Shown: positions 37,300 to 47,254 of the stretch, in pieces
How positions within the stretch are numbered: position 1 is the stretch's first letter
Layout: every line of letters starts with the position of its first letter
NCBI RefSeq assembly: GCF_025822245.1
Contig: NZ_JACKTL010000008.1
Coordinates: 62,001-126,000, forward strand
Direction of reading: 5' to 3'
DNA length: 64,000 bases
Source: Mycolicibacterium hodleri
GTDB lineage: Bacteria; Actinomycetota; Actinomycetes; Mycobacteriales; Mycobacteriaceae
Translations under genes and position numbers: made by a program
The notes under the pieces: model-generated
Told to the model about the DNA's origin: nothing
Seen by the model: the letters and a program-made list of their open reading frames with translations, nothing else
Database searches by the model: none

Positions 37300-37611
37300 C
37301 TACTTGGCGCGCTCGAGCACCTCGACCAGGCGCCAACGCTTGGTCGCCGACAGCGGCCGGGTCTCCATCAGCGAGACGCGGTCGCCGACACCGGCGGTAC
37401 CGTTCTCGTCGTGGGCCTTGACCTTGGTCGTGGTACGGATGATCTTGCCGTACAGCGGGTGCTTGGAGCGGTTTTCCAGTTCGACCACGATGGTCTTCTG
37501 CATCTTGTCGCTCACCACGTAGCCGATGCGCGTCTTGCGCTGTCCGCGTGGCTTTTCGGTGCGCGCGGTGTGCTGGGCACCGGCCGGCGCGTCTTGGGTG
37601 TTCTCTGCCAT
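37300..37611 (-). CDS. rpsQ: 30S ribosomal protein S17
   Basis: The 103-residue protein has a variable N-terminal tail of about 25 residues and the S17 core [59 protein letters not shown]. It is the last gene of the S10 operon here; a terminator follows it rather than rplN. Its ATG shares one base with the rpmC stop. Confidence 0.97.
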   Translation of the reverse strand: MAENTQDAPAGAQHTARTEKPRGQRKTRIGYVVSDKMQKTIVVELENRSKHPLYGKIIRTTTKVKAHDENGTAGVGDRVSLMETRPLSATKRWRLVEVLERAK

Positions 37612-37844
37612 TACGAATCCTCACCAACGGGTCCGGAGGCCAGACCCAACTCACGTTCACGAAGCACGGTGTACACGCGTGCGATCTCTTGGCGCACTAC
37701 GCGCAGCCGACGGTTGTTGGCCAGCTGGCCGGTCGCCGTCTGGAACCGAAGGTTGAACAGCTCCTCCTTCGACTCGCGCACCCGTGCGGTGAGCTCCTCG
37801 TCGGTCAGCTCGCGCAGTTCGCCAGGCGAAACTCCTACTGCCAT
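37611..37844 (-). CDS. rpmC: 50S ribosomal protein L29
   Basis: The 77-residue protein begins [18 protein letters not shown] and contains the conserved [20 protein letters not shown] and [23 protein letters not shown] 37844 matches the conserved start although the frame is open upstream. It is joined by single-base overlaps to rplP and rpsQ. L29 lies at the exit tunnel and contacts trigger factor and SRP. Confidence 0.96.
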   Translation of the reverse strand: MAVGVSPGELRELTDEELTARVRESKEELFNLRFQTATGQLANNRRLRVVRQEIARVYTVLRERELGLASGPVGEDS

Positions 37845-38260
37845 CAGAACTGCTCCTCTCGGGTGATGATGCGTGCCTTGATCGGCAACTTGTGGATGGC
37901 GCGCGTCAGGGCTTCCTTCGCGACCTTCTCGTCGGGGTAGCTGATCTCGAAGAGAACGCGACCCGGCTTGACGTTGGCGACCCACCACTCCGGCGAACCC
38001 TTGCCGGAACCCATGCGGGTCTCGGCGGGCTTCTTGGTCAGCGGGCGGTCGGGGAAGATGTTGATCCACACCTTGCCGCCACGCTTGATGTGCCGGTTGA
38101 TGGCGATACGAGCGGACTCGATCTGCCGGTTGGTGACGTAGGCGTGCTCGAGAGCCTGGATGCCGTAGTCACCAAAGCTCACCGCGGTGCCGCCACTGGC
38201 GATGCCACGCTGGCGTGGGTGGTGTTGCTTGCGGTGCCTGACCTTGCGGGGAATCAACAT
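37844..38260 (-). CDS. rplP: 50S ribosomal protein L16
   Basis: The 138-residue protein begins [19 protein letters not shown] and shows [20 protein letters not shown] and [20 protein letters not shown], all typical of L16, which helps position the A-site tRNA. Normal length. It lies 2 nt after rpsC and overlaps rpmC by one base. Confidence 0.97.
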   Translation of the reverse strand: MLIPRKVRHRKQHHPRQRGIASGGTAVSFGDYGIQALEHAYVTNRQIESARIAINRHIKRGGKVWINIFPDRPLTKKPAETRMGSGKGSPEWWVANVKPGRVLFEISYPDEKVAKEALTRAIHKLPIKARIITREEQF

Positions 38261-38262
38261 GG

Positions 38263-39156
38263 TTAGCTCTCCGTGCTCTCTGCTGCCACCGGAGCCACAA
38301 CGGCTTCGGGTGCAGCGGACGTATCAGCGGCGGACGTGTCGGCGGCGGGGGTTTCCTCGCTCGCGGCACGACCGGCTTCGGTGCTCGTCGCCGTGGTGCC
38401 CGAGGCGCCACTGCGGCGCGGACGGGTGGCCCCGGTGGGACGGTCACGACGCGGACGCTCTGCGCCTGCGGCTGCCGGGGCGGCCAGCTCGCGCTTGCCG
38501 CCGACGACGTCGCCCTTGTAGATCCAGACCTTCACTCCGATGCGGCCGAAGGTGGTCTTGGCCTCGTAGAGGCCGTAGTCGATGTCCGCGCGCAGCGTGT
38601 GCAGCGGAACCCGACCTTCGCGGTAGAACTCCGAGCGGCTCATCTCGGCACCGCCGAGGCGGCCCGAGCACTGCACCCGGATGCCCTTGACGTTCGGCTG
38701 GCGCATGGCGGACTGAATCGCCTTGCGCATCGCACGACGGAAGGCCACGCGGTTGCTGAGCTGTTCGGCGACGCCCTGGGCGACCAGCTGGGCCACCGAC
38801 TCGGGGCTCTTCACCTCGAGGATGTTCAGCTGAACCTGCTTGCCGGTCAGCTTCTCCAGCGTGCCGCGGATGCTGTCGGCTGCCGCGCCGCGGCGGCCGA
38901 TGACGATGCCGGGGCGGGCGGTGTGGATGTCCACGCGAACGCGGTCACGGGTGCGCTCGATCTCCACCTTGGCGACGCCGGCCCGCTCGAGCTCGACGTT
39001 GCGCTCACCGGGGATGACGAACGGCGCGAACAGCCTGCGACGGATCGCGACGTCTTCCTTGACGTAGTCCGAGTACTGCTTGTCTGCGTACCAGCGGGAC
39101 TTCCAGTCGGTGGTGATGCCGAGGCGGAAGCCGTGGGGGTTGATCTTCTGGCCCAC
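38263..39156 (-). CDS. rpsC: 30S ribosomal protein S3
   Basis: The 297-residue S3 has [20 protein letters not shown], the KH domain ([20 protein letters not shown]) and the C-terminal domain ([20 protein letters not shown], then [10 protein letters not shown]). Beyond about residue 215 it carries a tail of some 80 residues rich in Ala, Thr, Glu and Arg, which is longer than in E. coli; long S3 tails are known in mycobacteria. It shares one base with the rplV stop. Confidence 0.97.
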   Translation of the reverse strand: MGQKINPHGFRLGITTDWKSRWYADKQYSDYVKEDVAIRRRLFAPFVIPGERNVELERAGVAKVEIERTRDRVRVDIHTARPGIVIGRRGAAADSIRGTLEKLTGKQVQLNILEVKSPESVAQLVAQGVAEQLSNRVAFRRAMRKAIQSAMRQPNVKGIRVQCSGRLGGAEMSRSEFYREGRVPLHTLRADIDYGLYEAKTTFGRIGVKVWIYKGDVVGGKRELAAPAAAGAERPRRDRPTGATRPRRSGASGTTATSTEAGRAASEETPAADTSAADTSAAPEAVVAPVAAESTES

Positions 39157-39692
39157 TACTCCGAGCCTCCCTTCGAATCAGAAGTCTCAGTAGCCGTTTC
39201 CGGCGCCGCCTTGGTGGCGGCCGCCTTCTTGGCCGGTGCCTTCGTGGCGGGAGCAGTGGCGGCTGCCTTGCTGCCCTGTGCGCGACGCGCCCTGGTCGAC
39301 GCCGAGGATGACGCACCCTTGGTGCCGCGCTCCTTCGGGGGACGACTCTCGACGATCACCGTGATGTGGCTGGTGCGCTTGCGGATTCGGAATGCACGCC
39401 CCTGGGCGCGCGGCCGGATGCGCTTGGCGGTCGGGCCCTCGTCGGCGTAGACCGCGGCCACCACCAGGGTCGCCGGGTCGAGGCCGTCGTTGTTCTGCGC
39501 GTTGGCGGCAGCGCTCGCGATGACCTTGGCGACGGGCTCGCTGGCCTGCTGTGGTGCCCACCGCAGGATGTCGAGCGCCTCGGCGACGGACTTGCCGCGC
39601 ACCAGGTCGATTACACGGCGCGCCTTGGATGCCGAGACGCGCACGAAGCGCGCCTTGGCAACCGCGGACGGATACTCAATCGTCGTGGTCAT
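39156..39692 (-). CDS. rplV: 50S ribosomal protein L22
   Basis: The 178-residue protein begins [18 protein letters not shown], with [20 protein letters not shown], the exit-tunnel loop ([20 protein letters not shown]) and [10 protein letters not shown]. An Ala/Lys/Thr-rich tail of about 60 residues follows ([20 protein letters not shown] region), as in other mycobacterial L22. ATG 39692 is chosen against a long upstream open frame; it shares a base with the rpsS stop. Confidence 0.96.
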   Translation of the reverse strand: MTTTIEYPSAVAKARFVRVSASKARRVIDLVRGKSVAEALDILRWAPQQASEPVAKVIASAAANAQNNDGLDPATLVVAAVYADEGPTAKRIRPRAQGRAFRIRKRTSHITVIVESRPPKERGTKGASSSASTRARRAQGSKAAATAPATKAPAKKAAATKAAPETATETSDSKGGSE

Positions 39693-39973
39693 TACCGCCG
39701 CTTCGCTTTCCGGTCGTCCTTGATGTGACCCTTGAAGGTCCGGGTCGGGGCAAATTCGCCCAGCTTGTGACCGACCATGGCCTCCGAGACGAACACCGGT
39801 ACGTGCTTGCGACCGTCGTGGACGGCGAAGGTGTGACCGATGAAGTCGGGGATGATGGTCGACCGACGGGACCAGGTCTTGATGACCTGCTTGGTGTTCT
39901 TCTCGTTCTGGACGTCGACCTTCTTCAGAAGATGGTCGTCGACGAACGGGCCCTTCTTCAGGCTGCGTGGCAT
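39692..39973 (-). CDS. rpsS: 30S ribosomal protein S19
   Basis: The 93-residue protein begins [20 protein letters not shown] and shows [20 protein letters not shown] and [17 protein letters not shown]. Standard length and position between rplB (12-nt gap) and rplV. Confidence 0.97.
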   Translation of the reverse strand: MPRSLKKGPFVDDHLLKKVDVQNEKNTKQVIKTWSRRSTIIPDFIGHTFAVHDGRKHVPVFVSEAMVGHKLGEFAPTRTFKGHIKDDRKAKRR

Positions 39974-39985
39974 CGCTGGATACTC

Positions 39986-40822
<837 letters not shown>

Positions 40823-40854
40823 GTCTGTCTAGTCCTCTGTGCTTCCGCCGGCGG

Positions 40855-41157
40855 TTACGCCGGTGCTCCGAACAGGTCGATTGGCTTGCTACCCGCGGTC
40901 AGGGTCACGATGGCGCGCTTGGTGCTCTTGCGCTGGCCGTAACCGCTGCGGGTGCGCTTGCGCTTGCCCTGTCGGTTCAACGTGTTCACCGAGTCGACCT
41001 TGACGCTGAAGATCTTCTCGATCGCGATCTTGATCTGCGTCTTGTTCGAGTCCGGGTGCACCACGAACGTGTAGGTGTTGTCTTCGATCAGCCCGTAGGA
41101 CTTCTCGGAGATCACCGGCGCCAAGATGATGTCGCGGGGATCAGTGACGGTCGCCAT
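40855..41157 (-). CDS. rplW: 50S ribosomal protein L23
   Basis: The 100-residue protein has [40 protein letters not shown] and a basic C-terminal arm ([20 protein letters not shown]). It lies at the tunnel exit and contacts trigger factor. Its start shares one base with the rplD stop. Confidence 0.97.
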   Translation of the reverse strand: MATVTDPRDIILAPVISEKSYGLIEDNTYTFVVHPDSNKTQIKIAIEKIFSVKVDSVNTLNRQGKRKRTRSGYGQRKSTKRAIVTLTAGSKPIDLFGAPA

Positions 41158-41816
41158 CAGGCCGTGACCTCTTCCTTGTCGGCGGTGTGCGCCTGGATGT
41201 AGGCGTTGAGTGCCTCCACGCTGAACACCACGTGATCGGCGTCGAGCACGTCGTAGGTGTTGAGCTGCTCCGGCGAGATCACTCGAACGTCCGGCAGGTT
41301 GCGCACGCTCTTGGCACCGACCTCGTCGCTGCGGCCGATGACGATCAGCACCTTGCGCTGGTTGGTCACCAGCGCCTCGAGGAACGCCTTGACGGACTTG
41401 GTCGACGGCGTCTGGCCGCTGATCAGCTCGGTGACCGCGATGATCCGGTCGTTGCGGGCCCGATCAGAAAGAGCGGAGCGCAAAGCCGCGGCGATCATCT
41501 TCTTCGGGGTCCGCTGGCTGTAGTCGCGCGGCTTCGGGCCGTGCACGATGCCACCGCCGGTGAACTGCGGTGCACGCGTCGAACCCTGACGGGCGCGGCC
41601 GGTGCCCTTCTGGCGGTACGGCTTCTTGCCGCCACCGGAGACCTCGGCGCGGGTCTTGGTCGAGTGCGTGCCCTGGCGCTTGGCGGCCAGCTGAGCCGTC
41701 ACCACCTGGTGCATCAGGGCGATGTTGGGCTCGGCGTCGAACAGCGCGGCGGGCAGGACGACGTTGCCGTCGGTCTTGCCGTCCGGCGTACGGACGTCAA
41801 TGGTCTTGTCAGCCAT
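41157..41816 (-). CDS. rplD: 50S ribosomal protein L4
   Basis: The 219-residue protein shows the tunnel loop ([20 protein letters not shown]), [20 protein letters not shown] and a C-terminal globular part. In E. coli L4 represses its own operon by acting on the S10 leader; whether this holds in mycobacteria is not evident from the sequence, but structured leader RNA is present upstream of rpsJ. Single-base overlaps join it to rplC and rplW. Confidence 0.97.
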   Translation of the reverse strand: MADKTIDVRTPDGKTDGNVVLPAALFDAEPNIALMHQVVTAQLAAKRQGTHSTKTRAEVSGGGKKPYRQKGTGRARQGSTRAPQFTGGGIVHGPKPRDYSQRTPKKMIAAALRSALSDRARNDRIIAVTELISGQTPSTKSVKAFLEALVTNQRKVLIVIGRSDEVGAKSVRNLPDVRVISPEQLNTYDVLDADHVVFSVEALNAYIQAHTADKEEVTA

Positions 41817-42469
41817 TACTTCTCACCTCGTTTGATCGCAGTGCGAACGACGACGAGTCCACCGTTGCGGCCTGGGATGGCGCCCTTGATCAACAGCACA
41901 CCGTTCTCGGCGTCGACCTTGTGCACCTTCAGGTTCTGGGTCGTGATGCGGTCACTGCCCATCCGGCCGGACATGCGGGTGCCCTTGAAGACGCGACCCG
42001 GGGTGGCACAGCCACCGATCGAGCCGGGCCGGCGGTGCACTGCCTGCGCGCCGTGGGAGGCGCCCTGGCCCTTGAAGCCGTGACGCTTCATCGTGCCGGC
42101 GAAGCCCTTGCCCTTGGACGTGCCGGTGACGTCGACGTAGCTGCCGTCGGCGAAGATCTCGGCGGTCAACTCCTGGCCGACCTCGTAGTCGGCGGCGGTT
42201 GCCTCGTCGTCGAACCGGAGTTCGGCCAGATGCCTGCGGGGGTTGATGCCCGCCGCGGCGTACTGACCGGTGACCGGCTTGTTGACCTTGCGCGGGCTGA
42301 TCTCGCCGTAGGCGAGTTGTACGGCGCTGTAGCCGTCGCGCTCGGTGGTGCGGATACGGGTCACCACGTTGGGACCGGCCTTGACGACCGTGACTGGGAC
42401 GACCTTGTTGTTCTCGTCGAACACCTGCGTCATGCCCAGCTTGGTGCCCAGAATGCCTTTGCGTGCCAT
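41816..42469 (-). CDS. rplC: 50S ribosomal protein L3
   Basis: The 217-residue protein begins [20 protein letters not shown] and has the central extension [20 protein letters not shown], then [20 protein letters not shown], which reaches the peptidyl-transferase centre. Length is normal for bacteria. It follows rpsJ after 15 nt. Confidence 0.97.
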   Translation of the reverse strand: MARKGILGTKLGMTQVFDENNKVVPVTVVKAGPNVVTRIRTTERDGYSAVQLAYGEISPRKVNKPVTGQYAAAGINPRRHLAELRFDDEATAADYEVGQELTAEIFADGSYVDVTGTSKGKGFAGTMKRHGFKGQGASHGAQAVHRRPGSIGGCATPGRVFKGTRMSGRMGSDRITTQNLKVHKVDAENGVLLIKGAIPGRNGGLVVVRTAIKRGEK

Positions 42470-42484
42470 TGGTTCTGGTCTCTC

Positions 42485-42790
42485 CTACTGGATGTTGACG
42501 TCGACGCTCGCCGGCAGATCGATGCGCATGAGAGCGTCAACGGTCTTCGGCGTCGGGTCGAGGATGTCGATCAGGCGCTTGTGGGTGCGCATCTCGAAGT
42601 GCTCCCGCGAGTCCTTATACTTGTGCGGCGAGCGGATGACGCAATAGATGTTCTTCTCCGTCGGCAGCGGCACCGGGCCAACGACGCTCGCGCCCGTCCG
42701 GGTGACCGTCTCGACGATCTTGCGCGCCGAGGCATCGATCGCCTCGTGGTCATAGGCCTTGAGCCTGATGCGGATCTTTTGTCCCGCCAC
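42485..42790 (-). CDS. rpsJ: 30S ribosomal protein S10
   Basis: The 101-residue protein begins with a GTG-coded Met ([19 protein letters not shown]) and contains [20 protein letters not shown] and [21 protein letters not shown]10 also acts as NusE in antitermination. GGTAGGA precedes the start by about 6 nt. It is the first gene of the S10 operon; the 394-nt region upstream forms its leader. Confidence 0.97.
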   Translation of the reverse strand: MAGQKIRIRLKAYDHEAIDASARKIVETVTRTGASVVGPVPLPTEKNIYCVIRSPHKYKDSREHFEMRTHKRLIDILDPTPKTVDALMRIDLPASVDVNIQ

Positions 42791-43184
42791 GCTTGTCCTA
42801 CCTCACTATTAACGGGCCCACTGAATGGGCCTGGTCTTCGTGCGCTCTACCCGTTGGGTAGTGCGCTGGCTATGCCGCCGCTGTTTACCTGTCTGTGGTC
42901 CACCGACCCCCGCGCTCGGGCGTGTCGCCTTCGCGCACACTCTTCCGCGTCTAGAATCCGCCGCAGTCGAGGTGGGGACCGGACGCGCCGGTAAAGGCGC
43001 TGGTCGGTCGCCTAAGCCAGGCATGCTCCAGATCAAGCATCGTCCCGGCTCAAGGCAACCCGAACAGTATGCCTCAGATCCCCGCGTGCTCCAAATTCCT
43101 GGCCGTGCCCCTCGGCGCACGCGGATCGCGTGGCGCTCGGGCATGCCGACGTCGCCACCCGGGTCACGCCGGCGGGCTCGGGTC
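42791..43184 (-). promoter_or_regulatory. S10 operon leader region, no gene
   Basis: No coding sequence is supported in these 394 nt. Two hairpins lie close to rpsJ: GGCCCA-CTGAA-TGGGCC (42815-42831), and GCGC-T-CTACCC-GTT-GGGTAG-T-GCGC (42842-42866), an 11-position stem with one T-T mismatch. The promoter must lie upstream of these on the minus strand, but I could not choose between several weak -10 candidates. The far end abuts the stop of the NTF2-like gene. Confidence 0.5.
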
Positions 43185-43538
43185 CTACTCCCGATAGGTG
43201 CCGTGACCCTCGCGGACCAGGTCCCCGTCGAACATCAGGATCTCGTTGACCAGGCCGCCTCGCTCGTTGCGGTAGTTGACCACCAGCACCGACTCACCCC
43301 GGTAGACGTCCACGAGCTCGAAGTGCAGATCGGGTAGGACCCGGAGCGCCGTCAGCCAGTACTCCCGTAGGGCCGCCTTGCCGCGGACCACTCCCCCGCT
43401 CTCCGGAATCACCCGTGCGGCGACGGGTGAGGTGAAGACGACGTCGTCGTCGAAGTGGCGGAGCACCGCCTCCACGTCGTGCTCGTTCCACGCCCGCGTC
43501 CAAGCGTCGGCGAACGCCGCCGCGTCCGGTGTCGGCAT
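43185..43538 (-). CDS. NTF2-like (SnoaL/ketosteroid isomerase-type) protein
   Basis: The 117-residue protein has the one-domain NTF2 fold pattern: FADAWTRAWNEHDVEAVLRH, DDDVVFTSPVAARVIPESGG, then LREYWLTALRVLPDLHFELV and NEILMFDGDLVREGHGTY. Such proteins bind or isomerise small hydrophobic ligands; the exact substrate cannot be inferred. It starts 3 nt after the stop of a lipoprotein carboxylesterase on the same strand and is probably cotranscribed with it. Confidence 0.85.
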   Translation of the reverse strand: MPTPDAAAFADAWTRAWNEHDVEAVLRHFDDDVVFTSPVAARVIPESGGVVRGKAALREYWLTALRVLPDLHFELVDVYRGESVLVVNYRNERGGLVNEILMFDGDLVREGHGTYRE

Positions 43539-43541
43539 GGG

Positions 43542-45131
43542 CTACTCCTCGAGGCCGGCCCAGAACGGGCATTGACGCGCTTGGTCGAAGTTGGTGTCCA
43601 CCCTGCTGCCGTCGGGCCGCAAGGACAACCGCTTTTCCTGCGCGTCGAAGGCGGGCCAGTCGTCACCGGGGTGCCCGTCGCGGACGAACTGGCTCCACGC
43701 GTCGATCATCTGGTCCGAGAGCACCCGCTGGTCGGGGTTGAGCGGCGGGGCCCCGCCGATGTCGAAGAGGTACCGCAGTTCCAGCGAGTGGCTGGCGCCG
43801 ACCGGAAAGGGCAGGTTGCGCAACGGGTCCGGCGCGGGTGCCCCCCGGTCGTCGAACTCGTAGGCGTACACCGAATCCTCCTTGGCGAGGCCTTCGGTGA
43901 TCCTGTCGGCCACGCAGGCGAACACCCCGTCGGTGACGGCCGCGGAGTAGGCGAGCGGCACGCTGCCCCCGTAGCGACTCAACGGGTAGTGCGTCGCCAC
44001 CTCGGCGGCGTGCCGGCCGAACGTCTGGGCCAGCAATTGCGGATACTGCGCCTCGGTGTAGGGCTTCTTCTGCCGCAGGTATTCCAGGGCCACGAACAAG
44101 GTGAACTCGTCGTGGTTCGTGCCGATCAGCACGGGGACCTTGGCGGCGCGGCCCTCGGCGATCTCCGTCATCGGATCCACGGGAAGCACCTTGGTTCCCG
44201 TGACGGGACCGCTCAACGCGTCGTCGCCGATGCGGTAGTACCACACGGGTTTTCGCAACTTCTCGGCCGGCAGTGCGCGCAGGCAGGCGGCCACGGTACG
44301 CATGTCCCCGCACCCCGCGGCGCGCGCGTAGTCGACGCTGGCCCGCTGCGCGTCGGGCAACGCGAGCTGCGCCTGGCAGGGCCCGCTCTGGATGATCGCC
44401 GCACGGAAGAGTCCCTCGGAGCCCGGGGCGACGAGGTGGTCGCACACCGACATCCCGCCCGCGGACTCGCCGGCGATGGTGACCGCGTCCGGGTCGCCGC
44501 CGAAGTTGGCGATGTTGTCGTGCACCCACCGCAGTGCGGCCTGCTGGTCGGCGAGCCCGTAGTTGCCGACGGCCCCCGGCGGTCCCAGCGCCGGGTGCGC
44601 GAGGAAGCCCAGCGCCCCGAGCCGGTAGTTCAGCGTGACTACGACGACGTCGCCGCGGGTGGCCAGCCATCGCGAGTCGTAGATCCCGCTGCTGCCGTTG
44701 ATGAACGCGCCGCCGTGAATCCACACCATCACCGCGCGCTTGGCATCCGAGGGCGGCGGCGTCCACACGTTGAGCGTCAGACAGTCCTCCGAGGTCTGTC
44801 GGCCCATCTCCAGATCGCTGCCGTCCTGCATGCACCGCGGTCCGGTGTGGGTCGCGTCGCGTACCCCCGGCCACGACTGCGCGGGTGCGGGGGGCTGCCA
44901 CCGCAGGGGGCCGACGGGCGGTGCCGCGTAGGGAATTCCGGCGAAGAGTCGGTGATCGGGTGCGACGGTCCCGCGGACGGTTCCGGTCGCGGTGTTGGCG
45001 AGCGCGGGGTCGGCGGGCGGTGCCGTGGGCGTCGTCGCGGCGGGGCCGTCGTCACGGGCGCAACCCGCAATCAGCACGAGCACGGCGACCAGGATCGTCG
45101 TCGCGCGACGACCAAACGATTCTCGGCGCAT
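43542..45131 (-). CDS. Type-B carboxylesterase/lipase, predicted lipoprotein
   Basis: The 529-residue alpha/beta-hydrolase has the nucleophile elbow GESAGG (S223), the oxyanion HGGAF (about 139-143), a Glu/Asp region GTNHDEF, and the catalytic His in SHSLEL. The N-terminus is a lipoprotein signal (RRATTILVAVLVLIAGC, Cys24), so it is exported and membrane-anchored. ATG 45131 is preferred to an upstream in-frame start because it directly precedes the signal. It likely hydrolyses short or medium acyl esters. It is divergent from the P450 gene. Confidence 0.9.
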   Translation of the reverse strand: MRRESFGRRATTILVAVLVLIAGCARDDGPAATTPTAPPADPALANTATGTVRGTVAPDHRLFAGIPYAAPPVGPLRWQPPAPAQSWPGVRDATHTGPRCMQDGSDLEMGRQTSEDCLTLNVWTPPPSDAKRAVMVWIHGGAFINGSSGIYDSRWLATRGDVVVVTLNYRLGALGFLAHPALGPPGAVGNYGLADQQAALRWVHDNIANFGGDPDAVTIAGESAGGMSVCDHLVAPGSEGLFRAAIIQSGPCQAQLALPDAQRASVDYARAAGCGDMRTVAACLRALPAEKLRKPVWYYRIGDDALSGPVTGTKVLPVDPMTEIAEGRAAKVPVLIGTNHDEFTLFVALEYLRQKKPYTEAQYPQLLAQTFGRHAAEVATHYPLSRYGGSVPLAYSAAVTDGVFACVADRITEGLAKEDSVYAYEFDDRGAPAPDPLRNLPFPVGASHSLELRYLFDIGGAPPLNPDQRVLSDQMIDAWSQFVRDGHPGDDWPAFDAQEKRLSLRPDGSRVDTNFDQARQCPFWAGLEE

Positions 45132-45274
45132 CTCGACCGAGCCTACCGATGCGGGTTCGGCCGGCGGCCGGGCAGACGGGGCGGGGATCCGCGGGATGTG
45201 AGCCAGCGCACTCCGAGGCCACCTAGACTGACGCCTTGACACCCGTCAAGTACAGCCCGCGTACCAGGAGTCCG

Positions 45275-46525
45275 ATGAGCACACCGACCGACGACCCGAC
45301 GAAGGTCCTCGCCGACCCGACCGCCTACGCCGACGACGAGCGCTTGCACGCGGCACTCACCGAGTTGCGGGCCCACCATCCCGTTGCCTGGGTCGACCAT
45401 CACCGATACCGACCGTTTTGGGCGATCACCAAGCACGCCGACATCATGGCCATCGAACGCGACAACGAACTCTTCCTCAGCGAGCCGCGCCCGCTGCTGG
45501 CCACCGCGGCCGCCGACGACATGGCCAAGGAGCAACTCGAGGCGGGCATCGGTCTGCGAACGCTGATCCACATGGACGACCCGCACCACCGCAAGGTCCG
45601 CCAAATCGGTGCCGACTGGTTCAGGCCCAAGGCCATGCGCGACCTGAAGGTCCGCGTCGACGAGCTGGCCACGCGCTACGTCGACAAGATGGCCGACATC
45701 GGACCCGAATGCGACTTCGTCACCGACGTCGCCGTCGACTTCCCGCTGTACGTGATCATGTCGCTTCTCGGTCTGCCCGAATCCGACTTCGGTCGGATGC
45801 ACTCCCTGACCCAGGAGATGTTCGGCGGCGACGACGACGAGTACAAGCGCGACGCGGGATCGCTGGAGGACCAGTTCGCGGTGCTGCTCGACTTCTTCGC
45901 CTACTTCAACGAACTGACCGCGTCGCGTCGAGAGCAGCCGACCGGCGACCTGGCCTCGGCGATTGCCAACGGCCTCGTCGACGGGGAGCGGCTGTCCGAC
46001 GTCGACACCGCGTCGTACTACGTGATCGTCGCCAGCGCCGGGCACGACACCACCAAGGACGCGATCTCGGGCGGGATGCGGGCGCTGATCGAGAACCCCG
46101 GTGAACTGCAGCGGCTGCGGGACGATCCGGGGCTGATGCCGACCGCCGTCGAGGAGATGATCCGATGGTCCACTCCGGTCAAGGAATTCATGCGGACGGC
46201 CGCGGCCGACACCACGGTGCGCGGCGTGGACATCGCCGCGGGTGAGTCCGTGTACCTGGCGTACGTGTCGGGCAACCGGGACGAGGAGGTCTTCGCCGAC
46301 CCGTTCCGATTCGACGTCGGCCGCGATCCGAACAAGCACGTCGCGTTCGGGTACGGCGTGCACTTCTGCCTGGGTGCCGCGCTCGCCAGGATGGAGATGA
46401 ACAGCCTGTTCACCGCACTGGTGCCGCGACTGCAGTCGGTCGAATTGGCCGGTGTGCCAGAGCTTTCCGCGACGACGTTCGTCGGCGGGCTCAAGCACCT
46501 TCCGATTCGCTACTCGATGCGGTAG
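45275..46525 (+). CDS. Cytochrome P450
   Basis: The 416-residue soluble P450 has the I-helix oxygen-activation motif ASAGHDTTKD, the K-helix ExxR (EEMIR) and the haem loop FGYGVHFCLGAA (C365). The N-terminus (YRPFWAITKHADIMAIERDN) resembles mycobacterial sterol and lipid hydroxylases, but I cannot assign a CYP number. ATG 45275 is supported by AGGAG 4 nt before it. A redox partner may be the ferredoxin-reductase-like protein at 58691-59866, which is only a suggestion. The last 35 nt overlap the convergent TetR gene. Confidence 0.92.
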   Translation: MSTPTDDPTKVLADPTAYADDERLHAALTELRAHHPVAWVDHHRYRPFWAITKHADIMAIERDNELFLSEPRPLLATAAADDMAKEQLEAGIGLRTLIHMDDPHHRKVRQIGADWFRPKAMRDLKVRVDELATRYVDKMADIGPECDFVTDVAVDFPLYVIMSLLGLPESDFGRMHSLTQEMFGGDDDEYKRDAGSLEDQFAVLLDFFAYFNELTASRREQPTGDLASAIANGLVDGERLSDVDTASYYVIVASAGHDTTKDAISGGMRALIENPGELQRLRDDPGLMPTAVEEMIRWSTPVKEFMRTAAADTTVRGVDIAAGESVYLAYVSGNRDEEVFADPFRFDVGRDPNKHVAFGYGVHFCLGAALARMEMNSLFTALVPRLQSVELAGVPELSATTFVGGLKHLPIRYSMR

Positions 46526-47150
46526 CCCCGTCGGTCTTCTTGGCGAAGGTCAGCAGGAACCCGTCGACCGCCGCCACCGCCACCTTCTCGTAGTCGAATT
46601 CGGCGAGCGTGCTGAGCCGCCCGAAGGCCAGCGGCCCGATCAGCAGGGCGAGGGCGACGGCGCGGTCGACGTCGTCGAGTTCGGCGGCGGCCTGTGGGCC
46701 GTCGAAGATCACGTCGAACGGCGCCGCATATTGCTGCGCGATGCGTTCCCGCAGCGACCGCATCTCGGGGCTGCCCGCGTCGGCGGGCTGCGTCAGCGGC
46801 AGCGGTCCGATGTCCGGGCCCAGCGACAGCCACGCCATGGCGGTCAGCGTCGTCGGCGCCTCGGCGATCGACTGCGCCCACGCCACCACGATTGCCAACA
46901 ACCGCTCGCGCAGTGAGCCGTCGTCCGGCGGCATCGGTGGCGGCGGTATCAGGCTGGTGAAGCTGGCGGCGAGGAGGTCGTTGGCACTGGAGAAGTGTCG
47001 GTAGAGCGTGGCCCTCGCGACGTTGGCGGTGCGGGTGACCGCGTCGACGGTGACCGCGCTCGGCCCGCCCGACCTCAGCAGCACGGTGGCCGCTTCGAGC
47101 AGCCGGGCCCGAGAACGCGCGGGTCGCGGATCGGAGCGCTCGGCCGACAT
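46491..47150 (-). CDS. TetR-family repressor of the divergent MFS gene
   Basis: The 219-residue protein has the N-terminal helix-turn-helix RARLLEAATVLLRSGG, TVDAVTRTANVARATLYRHF and a variable ligand domain. Two matching inverted repeats lie between it and the divergent MFS transporter, one overlapping the expected promoter region of each gene. The arrangement is typical of drug-responsive efflux control. The C-terminus overlaps the P450 gene by 35 nt. Confidence 0.9.
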   Translation of the reverse strand: MSAERSDPRPARSRARLLEAATVLLRSGGPSAVTVDAVTRTANVARATLYRHFSSANDLLAASFTSLIPPPPMPPDDGSLRERLLAIVVAWAQSIAEAPTTLTAMAWLSLGPDIGPLPLTQPADAGSPEMRSLRERIAQQYAAPFDVIFDGPQAAAELDDVDRAVALALLIGPLAFGRLSTLAEFDYEKVAVAAVDGFLLTFAKKTDGATASSSESEGA

Positions 47151-47188
47151 CGGATATCTCGCCTCCAGCGAAGGGGTTTCGGACCTCC

Positions 47189-47203
47189 GAGACTATCGGT
47201 CTC
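47189..47203. promoter_or_regulatory. TetR operator half 1
   Basis: GAGAC-TATCG-GTCTC, a 15-bp inverted repeat 38 nt upstream of the TetR gene start. It aligns with the site at 47209-47223 under the consensus RAGACTNTNRGTCTC. Confidence 0.65.
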
Positions 47204-47208
47204 TCACC

Positions 47209-47223
47209 AAGACTGTTAGTCTC
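47209..47223. promoter_or_regulatory. TetR operator half 2
   Basis: AAGACTGTTAGTCTC contains the perfect AGACT-GTT-AGTCT repeat. Its centre is 20 bp from the first site, about two helical turns, so two dimers could bind on one DNA face. It lies 31 nt before the MFS ATG. Confidence 0.65.
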
Positions 47224-47254
47224 GAAAATAGCCCAGCCCGAAGGAGTGACGCCC

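Noticed and set aside
42825..43337. Plus-strand open frame across the S10 leader region
   Set aside because: It has no similarity to known proteins, crosses the rpsJ leader hairpins and runs into the antisense of the NTF2-like gene.
43455..45239. Plus-strand open frame of 594 codons opposite the carboxylesterase
   Set aside because: The minus strand encodes a carboxylesterase with lipobox and GESAGG; the plus frame is a GC-driven shadow.
47246..47254. Earlier GTG start for the MFS transporter
   Set aside because: The GTG overlaps the AAGGAG Shine-Dalgarno sequence that is well placed for ATG 47255.
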